A model generated the notes under the pieces. That model saw nothing but the letters and a program-made list of their open reading frames with translations, had not been told where the DNA came from and searched no databases. DNA of 6,833 bases from CAYVDH01 sp964450355 (GTDB taxonomy: Bacteria; Bacteroidota; Bacteroidia; NS11-12g; UBA955): NCBI GenBank assembly GCA_964450355.1, contig CAYVDH010000183.1, positions 1-6,833 on the forward strand, written 5' to 3'. The position numbers were made by a program, and so were the translations under genes. Within the stretch, counting starts at the first letter, position 1. Each line of letters starts with the position of its first letter. This document shows, piece after piece, positions 1 through 5,357 of this stretch.

Positions 1-140
1 TATAGAATTTAAAAACATCCAAATTCCAAAACCCAGAATGGGTGATATGATAAAATAATAAATACCATGTTAGGAACATTTTCAAAAATATACATCCAAG
101 TAGTAGTTGCAACAAAAAGAAGAGAAAATTTAATTGACAT
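1..140 (-). other. Possible start of a minus-strand membrane-protein gene, cut by the left edge, frame uncertain
   Basis: I do not recognise this gene. Reading leftward from an ATG at 140-138, one frame gives a hydrophobic start (MSIKFSLLFVATTTWMYIF) but stops at 11-9 after 43 codons. From about position 65 to the edge, a different minus frame gives a better-looking membrane helix (FIISPILGFGIWMFLN). A single-base frameshift near 60-71 would join the two into a protein with two membrane helices. A third minus frame is also open from a GTG at 148-146 to the edge. The sequence AAAGGG lies 7 nt before the ATG, but it is part of a hairpin and may not be a real ribosome binding site. AT-rich DNA easily produces hydrophobic nonsense, so this could equally be non-coding or a pseudogene fragment. 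Confidence 0.22.
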
Positions 141-146
141 AATGCC

Positions 147-208
147 ACCCTTTCAGGGTTGTTGTCTCTTTATTATCATTGTTTATAACAATGTCATCCC
201 TTCGGGAT
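147..208. repeat. Cluster of three short perfect hairpins, REP-like
   Basis: Three stem-loops sit in a row. The first is accct-ttc-agggt (147-159, 5 bp). The second is cattgtt-tat-aacaatg (177-193, 7 bp). The third is atccc-ttc-gggat (196-208, 5 bp). All have 3-nt loops, and the first and third share a CCC/GGG stem around the loop TTC. From memory, CCC-TTC-GGG hairpins of this kind are common in intergenic DNA of Bacteroidota and resemble small REP or miniature mobile repeats. I cannot check the copy number here. None is followed by a T-run in either direction, so ordinary terminators are unlikely. Confidence 0.5.
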
Positions 209-245
209 TAACCATTATTGAATAATTGAATGTTAAAATTTTTAC

Positions 246-366
246 CCTGAGTTGCTCAGGCGTAAGCACGCATGAGGGATAGCAATGGAAAGCCCGGAGG
301 CTCGGTCCATCCGAGACGAGGACTTGTAATGCATAGCCCGACCCGACCTAAGGAGGGGCATGCCCT
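246..366. other. GC-rich structured intergenic element, possible non-coding RNA or dispersed repeat
   Basis: By hand count, positions 261-366 contain 63 G or C in 106 bases, in a region otherwise dominated by A and T. The block holds a perfect hairpin cctga-gttgc-tcagg (246-260), a perfect hairpin ctcgg-tccat-ccgag (301-315), a self-complementary gggcatgccc (356-365), and two copies of AGCCCG (291-296 and 335-340). The segment gcatg (270-274) can pair with catgc (359-363) to close the whole block. No frame looks like a protein. I recall similar blocks (GAGGGATAG...GGAAAGCCCGG...GCATAGCCCGACCC) recurring between genes in Bacteroidota, which suggests a dispersed repeat or a conserved RNA, but this is memory and not a search. 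Strand and function are unknown. Confidence 0.5.
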
Positions 367-372
367 AAAATT

Positions 373-397
373 AAAAAAAATATTAAATCTTGATATT
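373..397 (-). terminator. Weak possible terminator after the DUF1361 gene
   Basis: Read on the minus strand, AATAT pairs with ATATT across a 9-nt loop, overlapping the stop codon, and a run of eight T follows immediately. The stem has only five A-T pairs, so it would be weak. It is listed because a stem followed by a T-run at a gene end is the expected arrangement. The GC-rich block just beyond it could be the real transcription end. Confidence 0.22.
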
Positions 398-1082
398 ATT
401 TAAATTGATTCGTTTTCCTAAATTCCATTGAAAACAAATTAACACATCGGTACACGAAATACATCAACAATCCAAAACCTAACGTGACTGCCCAAGTTCT
501 TAAATGCAAGTGTGGATAAGCAAATCGATGAACTATTTCACCTAACAAGTCACTTGGATCAGTGATGACATCCCAACTATTGAACCTTAAATACCTGCCC
601 AAATAAATTCCAAAACCCGTGAGCAAACTGATGCATAAAACCGCTGCATTGACTTGAATTTTATTGTAATGATAAGACAACACCTGAACCACATCATTTA
701 AGGATATTACACCAGCTAAAAGCGATGTAATGGCAAACCAACTAATGGTTAATGTATCTAACCAAAGGTATTGTCTGCTTCCATAACTTAAGTGTATAAA
801 ATCTGTAAGCACATAAGGTGCATTAGGAAAAAATACCAGCCAAAACATCCATAAAAATACTAATGTCTTTTTTTGCATTTTTAACTCCTTCATGTATGAA
901 CTCAAAACCAGTGGAATCAATGCTAAAAAAAGATTCCAAGTCAGGAATAAAAAGGTTTTGTCAACTGGAAGAAATGTCCTTAAAAAAATGAAAAAAACGG
1001 CTCCTGAAATCAAAGATAAAAACAACAGTATCATCTGTTTTCTATCGTTTATTATGTTGTTTGTTGCTTGTAAAAAATTCAT
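396..1082 (-). CDS. DUF1361 family multi-pass inner-membrane protein
   Basis: This 228-residue protein belongs to the DUF1361 family, whose biochemical role is unknown to me. About six membrane helices are visible, near residues 17-36, 44-62, 73-90, 112-132, 144-162 and 196-216. The family signatures I recognise are TWNLFLALIP (48-57), FFPNAPYVLTD (84-94) on the third helix, and GRYLRFNSWDV (162-172) after the fifth helix. Length and motif order fit a complete member. The ATG at 1082 is preferred because AAAGGAG lies 12 nt upstream (1095-1101), a slightly long but usable spacing. M17 is an alternative start but would remove only the short cytoplasmic tail. The gene lies 73 nt after the RCC1 gene on the same strand, with no clear terminator or TAnnTTTG box between them, so read-through transcription is possible. 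No functional connection to its neighbours is visible. Confidence 0.88.
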   Translation of the reverse strand: MNFLQATNNIINDRKQMILLFLSLISGAVFFIFLRTFLPVDKTFLFLTWNLFLALIPLVLSSYMKELKMQKKTLVFLWMFWLVFFPNAPYVLTDFIHLSYGSRQYLWLDTLTISWFAITSLLAGVISLNDVVQVLSYHYNKIQVNAAVLCISLLTGFGIYLGRYLRFNSWDVITDPSDLLGEIVHRFAYPHLHLRTWAVTLGFGLLMYFVYRCVNLFSMEFRKTNQFK

Positions 1083-1094
1083 ACAGCGATTTTA

Positions 1095-1101
1095 CTCCTT
1101 T
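1095..1101 (-). promoter_or_regulatory. Shine-Dalgarno-like site of the DUF1361 gene
   Basis: The minus strand reads AAAGGAG, ending 12 nt before the ATG at 1082. It stands out because neither of the two large exported-protein genes has such a site, and it supports this start over the internal M17. Confidence 0.5.
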
Positions 1102-1155
1102 TACATTCAACAAAACACTTCTTTCGATGTAAGTCAATTCTTTAAAGATTGAATT

Positions 1156-4100
1156 CTAATTATTTTCTACAACAATCAATTGATTGTATTGTGAATTTTT
1201 CAATTTTATTTCAATGTGATAAAGTCCAGAAGAGAAGTTAGATAAATCAATGTTTTGAAAATTAGCTACAAAACCCTCACTCACTTTTAAGCCACTTATA
1301 GTATAAATGGTGTAATTTATCATTTGATTATCGTTAACACCTTCAATTGCCAATGTAATGCTTTTATTGGCAGGCTGAGGATACAAGATTATCGCAGATT
1401 CTTTAATTTGACATTCATTGTTCAATGAATTTAACAACATGTGTTTTTTATTTTCATTATCAATGCCATTCAATTGAATAGAATTTGTTGATTTATGAAT
1501 TAAAATCGAATACGTATTTTGACCCATCAATTGTTTTGAAGTTATTTTATTTACCTTAACAATTTGATTCAATTCATTCAACTCTAATATTTCATATTCA
1601 ATCATGTGGTTGTCGTCAGACACTGTAAATTCAAAATGATTGGTATTTACATTTCTGCATTGCAATTCTGCATGAATCAATTTTAAATGAAGTGATATTG
1701 GAGTGCATCCACAGTTCATGATGGTTGCTGTGGATGAATTAGTGGTAGTTCCATTCATGAATTGACCATTGGAATTAGAGCCCCAAGCTAAATAATTACT
1801 ATCATTGTACCTCAGCGCATAACTTGTTGCTTCGCCAGCCTCTATTGTTAATATATTGCTTAAACCTGTCACAGTAACAGGGGTAGTTCTAGTGGTGGTA
1901 GTTCCATCTCCTAATTGACCTAATAAATTGAGACCCCAAGAGCGCACCGTTCCATCTTTCAACAATGCTAAAGTATGGCTTCTACCACAAGAAACTTGAG
2001 CAACACCATTTATTGAACTTATACTTGTAGGAGCATATGAGGTAGTTGTAGTTCCATTTCCTAATTGCCCATCTGAATTATATCCCATGCCTACAAGTGT
2101 GCTATCCGACTTTGTTATAATGGAATAATAATAACCTAAATCGGCACTGATGTTGTTAGCTCCTAGACGATTTAAAACTATAGGTGAAGATTTATTTATA
2201 ACTGTTCCATCACCAAATTGACCATTTACATTGTATCCACAGGCATAGACAATTCCTCTGTCTTGAACAAATAAGGTGTGATAAATTCCTCCGCTGGATA
2301 TTTTTTTTATGTTATACACACCAATGACCTGAGTAGCATTGGCTCTATTCGTAGTTGTACCATCGCCCAATTGTCCATAAAAATTGTATCCCCAAGCCCA
2401 AACTGAACCATCCCTTTTGAGTGCAAAGGAGCTGTAACCACTAGCCTGAATGCTGATGACATTCGTTAATGAACTTACTTGAACAGGCGTTGAACTATTG
2501 GTAGTAGTTCCATCTCCTAGTTGTCCATAGGCATTGTATCCACTTGCCCACACCGTACCATCAGACTTTAAATACAAAGTATGCAATTCGCCAGCACTAG
2601 TTTTAATGACTCTAGCTGGACTTGACACATTGATAGCTGAACTTGAATTGGTTGTTGTGCCGTCACTGAGCTGCCCATAAGCATTGTATCCTGATGTGCG
2701 AATGCTGCTATCTGAGCATAATACCGAAGCATGAAAACCAGCAGTCCCTATCACTGCATAGTCTTTAAATAAATTTGAATCCAAAGGGGTGTATGAACAC
2801 CTAGTCCACATGGTTTGAGGAACATTGTAGTCTTGCAAATCAATTACCCCTAATTGCCCATTTCCATTATCACCCCATGCTTTGAAAGAATTATCACTTA
2901 ATTTAGCAAAACTTGAGCGATAAAATGTGGCTATTTCAGTAGCGTTAGAAATACCACTTACTGCAACAGGTGATGTTCTTGTAGTAATAGTTGCATCACC
3001 TAAAGCGCCATTTCCATTGTAACCGCATGCTCTGATAGTTCCATTACTTAATAAAACTAATGAATGATTATCTCCTGCAGCCAACATTTTTGCAGTTGAA
3101 ATACCAGACATAGTAACAGCAGTTGTTCTATTGGTTGTTGTTCCATCTCCTAGCTGCCCATTTGCATTGTATCCCATCCCATAAACTGCTCCATTTGAAT
3201 TAGAGAACAAAGAGTGATTGAAACCAGTAGCAATACTTCTGTTGAAAATTCCGGAATTTGACACTAATACAGGAGTTGTTCTATCTGTAGTTGTACCATC
3301 GCCTAATTGTCCATAACTATTGTAACCTACTGACCAAACAGCTCCATTTCTGAGTAAAACTAAGGTATGATAACCTCCACATGTTACTGAAACTGCTTTT
3401 CCAGGCAATGCCATTATAACAGGAGTACTTCTATTGGTAGTTGTACCATCTCCTAATTGTCCATAAGTATTATATCCCCATGATTTTACAGTACCGTCTG
3501 CTAATACAGCTGCGCAATGGTATATTCCAGCACTAATGGATACAGCATTTGTAATTCCACTCACTTGCACTAACGAAGTTCTGTTGGTAGTAGTTCCATC
3601 TCCTAATTGACCATAACCATTATAACCGCTACTCCAAACTGTTCCATCGCTTTTTAAAACCACAACATGATAGTATCCAGCTTTTACTTGTACCACCTTG
3701 GCACTTGCTCCCCCTTTTAAAGGATAAACAGAATTGCTATTGGTTCCATTTCCAAAAGCGCCATAGCCATTGTAACCTTGAATACTGTAAGTGCTATCTT
3801 CCGGACAGATGTTTAATGCATGCTGATAACCAGCAGCTATTGATTTAGATTGCCTATCAACAAAATCATTAGGATTGTAATGGCAGTATGCATGCATGTT
3901 TTGTGGTGAGCTTGCATTAGTAGTGTTACCATTACCTAATTGTCCAGAGGAATTTCTACCCCATATACTATATAAAGAATCATTTTTATATGCCCCAGAA
4001 GTGTATAAATTAGCATCAATATCAACCATTCCTGTTAGACCAGTGACAGAAACAGGAGTTGTTCTATTGGTTGTAGTTCCATCACCTAATTGACCATATC

Positions 4101-4998
4101 CGTTGTAACCAAAAGATCTCATTGTTCCATCATTTAATAACACTAAAACATGATATTCTCCACTAGAAATTTTATTCCCAGTAGATATCCCACTAACTGT
4201 TACTATAGATGTTCTATCGGTAGTAGTCCCATCACCTAATTGACCGTATCCGTTGTATCCACAACTTTTCACAGTTCCATTAGTCAATAAAATTAAAGAG
4301 TGAAAAGAACCTGCTGCTACTGATTTAGCCGTGTATATCCCATTAATTGGAACTATGTTGTAACGCGCAGTAGTAGTTCCATCCCCCAATTGACCAAATC
4401 CATTATTTCCAACTCCATATGCTCTTCCACCTGAATCTGCCAACAATAAATGATACCCTTCAGAAGAAAAAGACTTAATGCTGTCAGCATTGGAAACTGT
4501 AACTGGTGAGCTACTATTAGCAGTTGTACCATCACCTAATTGACCGTAAGCATTATACCCCCAAGCCCTTACAGTGCCATTATTAAGCAATGCATAACTA
4601 GAATATTTCCCTGCAGTAATATCTGAAACATTAGTTAATCCAGTGACTTGAACAAAAGATGTGCGATTCGAAGTAGTTCCATCACCTAATTGTCCATAGC
4701 CATTGCTTCCTGTTGCCCAAACAGTGCCATCCCCTTTTAGAATAAGTGTATGAAATTCACTATGAACTACTTTCTTAACGCCAGTGATAGATGTGTTGAC
4801 AATGGGATAAGAAGCATTGGTTGTATTTCCAATCCCTAATTGCCCGTATAAATTATTTCCTACTACATTCAACAAACTATCAGAGCAGATGACAGAAGTA
4901 TGATAAGGACCACAAGCTAGTTTTTGAGCATGAATTAATTTTATTGTAGAAAACAAAAAGAGAAAACAACAAATCCTAAATCGATTTATAGTGTTCAT
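1156..4998 (-). CDS. Exported RCC1-repeat protein, three predicted seven-bladed propellers, T9SS type A sorting domain
   Basis: This 1280-residue protein should be exported by Sec, then moved across the outer membrane by the type IX system. Residues 1-24 form a signal peptide likely cut at HA|Q. Residues about 27-1102 contain 21 RCC1-type units with the core YNxYGQLGDGTT, usually followed by TNRTTPV and then by GxxHxLxLxxDGTVxxxG. The QLG glutamine or its equivalent falls at 53, 103, 153, 203, 253, 303, 353, then 414-715, then 776-1079. Steps are 50-51 residues, with 61-residue steps only after units 7 and 14, so the units form three sets of seven. Residues about 1103-1200 look like the beta-sandwich often placed before the sorting domain (weak). 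Residues 1203-1280 are the sorting domain (ILYPQPANKSI, SSGLYHIEI). RCC1 propellers usually bind proteins or other ligands; no catalytic site is visible, so an adhesin-like or binding role is inferred. No Shine-Dalgarno site is seen. Confidence 0.93.
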   Translation of the reverse strand: MNTINRFRICCFLFLFSTIKLIHAQKLACGPYHTSVICSDSLLNVVGNNLYGQLGIGNTTNASYPIVNTSITGVKKVVHSEFHTLILKGDGTVWATGSNGYGQLGDGTTSNRTSFVQVTGLTNVSDITAGKYSSYALLNNGTVRAWGYNAYGQLGDGTTANSSSPVTVSNADSIKSFSSEGYHLLLADSGGRAYGVGNNGFGQLGDGTTTARYNIVPINGIYTAKSVAAGSFHSLILLTNGTVKSCGYNGYGQLGDGTTTDRTSIVTVSGISTGNKISSGEYHVLVLLNDGTMRSFGYNGYGQLGDGTTTNRTTPVSVTGLTGMVDIDANLYTSGAYKNDSLYSIWGRNSSGQLGNGNTTNASSPQNMHAYCHYNPNDFVDRQSKSIAAGYQHALNICPEDSTYSIQGYNGYGAFGNGTNSNSVYPLKGGASAKVVQVKAGYYHVVVLKSDGTVWSSGYNGYGQLGDGTTTNRTSLVQVSGITNAVSISAGIYHCAAVLADGTVKSWGYNTYGQLGDGTTTNRSTPVIMALPGKAVSVTCGGYHTLVLLRNGAVWSVGYNSYGQLGDGTTTDRTTPVLVSNSGIFNRSIATGFNHSLFSNSNGAVYGMGYNANGQLGDGTTTNRTTAVTMSGISTAKMLAAGDNHSLVLLSNGTIRACGYNGNGALGDATITTRTSPVAVSGISNATEIATFYRSSFAKLSDNSFKAWGDNGNGQLGVIDLQDYNVPQTMWTRCSYTPLDSNLFKDYAVIGTAGFHASVLCSDSSIRTSGYNAYGQLSDGTTTNSSSAINVSSPARVIKTSAGELHTLYLKSDGTVWASGYNAYGQLGDGTTTNSSTPVQVSSLTNVISIQASGYSSFALKRDGSVWAWGYNFYGQLGDGTTTNRANATQVIGVYNIKKISSGGIYHTLFVQDRGIVYACGYNVNGQFGDGTVINKSSPIVLNRLGANNISADLGYYYSIITKSDSTLVGMGYNSDGQLGNGTTTTSYAPTSISSINGVAQVSCGRSHTLALLKDGTVRSWGLNLLGQLGDGTTTTRTTPVTVTGLSNILTIEAGEATSYALRYNDSNYLAWGSNSNGQFMNGTTTNSSTATIMNCGCTPISLHLKLIHAELQCRNVNTNHFEFTVSDDNHMIEYEILELNELNQIVKVNKITSKQLMGQNTYSILIHKSTNSIQLNGIDNENKKHMLLNSLNNECQIKESAIILYPQPANKSITLAIEGVNDNQMINYTIYTISGLKVSEGFVANFQNIDLSNFSSGLYHIEIKLKNSQYNQLIVVENN
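1159..1392 (-). other. T9SS type A C-terminal sorting domain of the RCC1 protein
   Basis: Residues 1203-1280 show the usual order of this domain: IILYPQPANKSITL (a variant of the common YPNPA start), a middle strand pair with YTISGLKVSEG, then LSNFSSGLYHIEIKLKN and a short C-terminal strand ending VVENN. In the family this domain directs passage through the type IX translocon and is then normally cleaved, with the protein released or attached to surface lipopolysaccharide. Confidence 0.85.
1729..4857 (-). repeat. In-gene tandem array of 21 units of about 150 bp, grouped 7+7+7
   Basis: Each unit encodes one RCC1 blade. In the first group all six steps between units are exactly 150 bp. In the second and third groups steps are 150 or 153 bp, and the two group boundaries are 183 bp. 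The most conserved DNA is the segment for GQLGDGTT, read on the plus strand as variants of ccatcNcctaattgNcc. Third codon positions differ freely between units (GGA, GGT, GGC and GGG for the same glycine), so the units are old and held at the protein level. Units 8, 13 and 14 are the most degenerate in the core (GAFGNG, GALGDA, GQLGVI). Confidence 0.9.
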
Positions 4999-5012
4999 AA
5001 AGTTTTAAAAAA

Positions 5013-5020
5013 CAAATTTA
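5013..5020 (-). promoter_or_regulatory. Probable -7 box for the RCC1 gene
   Basis: The minus strand reads TAAATTTG, matching the Bacteroidota sigma factor -7 consensus TAnnTTTG. It ends 14 nt before the ATG at 4998, so the leader would be under about 10 nt. No clear TTG -33 box is visible at the expected distance. The same motif with the same 14-nt gap precedes the divergent beta-helix gene, which raises confidence in both. Confidence 0.5.
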
Positions 5021-5078
5021 ATGTAAAAAAACATTATTTCATTTTTTTTCTTATTATTGTGAAAATGTTAACTTTACA

Positions 5079-5216
5079 ATGAAAAACACATTTATTTTAG
5101 TTTCTATCATTTTTCTGCAAATTAAATTAATGGGGCAATCACCCTATTATAAGCCAATTCAATCAACTGGAACAATAAGCTCAGATTTCACCAGTGTCGC
5201 ATCTGAAAATCATTAA
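5079..5216 (+). pseudogene. 45-codon ORF with a signal peptide, probable 5' remnant of an exported-protein gene
   Basis: From the ATG at 5079 the ORF reads MKNTFILVSIIFLQIKLMGQ and then about 25 polar residues ending FTSVASENH before a TAA at 5214. The first 19-20 residues are a good Sec signal peptide, with a lysine, a hydrophobic core and a likely cut before Gln, as is common in this group. The remaining 25 residues are too short for a normal exported domain, and the DNA that follows has stops in every frame. The most likely reading is the front end of a lost gene. The last residues, SVASENH, resemble the SVSAGxxH segment of RCC1 repeats, so the lost gene may have been an RCC1 protein like its neighbour; this is a guess from nine residues. 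A small secreted peptide is the alternative. No ribosome binding site is visible. Confidence 0.45.
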
Positions 5217-5256
5217 TTTTTAATTTAAATAAATGACTATATTTATCTATTCATAA

Positions 5257-5296
5257 CTAATTCAAACTTTAAAACTTTCGATAAATTTTGAATTAG
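5257..5296. repeat. Imperfect inverted repeat in the divergent intergenic region
   Basis: The perfect 10-bp arms are ctaattcaaa (5257-5266) and tttgaattag (5287-5296). After one mismatch, ttta (5268-5271) pairs with taaa (5282-5285), leaving a 10-nt loop. No T-run follows in either direction, so it is not a standard terminator. Its centre lies about 60 bp upstream of the beta-helix -7 box, a place where a regulator could bind. It could also be a scar left at the end of the broken ORF just before it. Confidence 0.45.
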
Positions 5297-5335
5297 ATTG
5301 TTCGTGACTTTTCATTTTAACTTAAAAAAAAATCT

Positions 5336-5343
5336 TATCTTTG
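5336..5343 (+). promoter_or_regulatory. -7 box of the beta-helix gene, decides its start
   Basis: TATCTTTG is an exact match to the Bacteroidota -7 consensus TAnnTTTG and ends 14 nt before the ATG at 5358. Transcription should start around 5350, giving a leader of about 8-10 nt. This rules out the in-frame TTG at 5298 as a start, since it would lie upstream of the transcript. Upstream, a TTTT at 5315-5318 is the only weak candidate for a -33 element. Confidence 0.6.
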
Positions 5344-5357
5344 ATTTAAAAATCAAC

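Noticed and set aside
892..1152. Plus-strand ORF of 86 codons opposite the start of the DUF1361 gene
   Set aside because: It lies antisense to a gene with clear family motifs, its product shows no recognisable pattern, and its frame follows the low stop frequency opposite a hydrophobic coding region.
1134..1152. Hairpin between the RCC1 and DUF1361 genes as a terminator
   Set aside because: The stem is five mostly A-T pairs (tcaat/attga), and no T-run follows on the minus strand.
3896..4093. Plus-strand ORF of 65 codons inside the RCC1 gene
   Set aside because: It is the complement of the repeated blade segments and has no independent start signals.
4353..4535. Minus-strand ORF of 60 codons in another frame of the RCC1 gene
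   Set aside because: It is an off-frame reading of the repeat array, which is unambiguously coding in the main frame.
1729..4857. CRISPR-like array suggested by regularly spaced repeats
   Set aside because: The repeats are 150 bp apart, in frame, imperfect at silent sites and encode protein blades.
4924..4998. Lipoprotein signal in the RCC1 protein, because of Cys 10 and Cys 11
   Set aside because: The cysteines lie at the front of the hydrophobic core, not after a lipobox, and the HA|Q cleavage site fits signal peptidase I.
5298..5357. Upstream TTG start adding 20 residues to the beta-helix protein
   Set aside because: It would place residues before a standard signal peptide, and it lies upstream of the exact -7 box at 5336-5343, so it is probably not transcribed.
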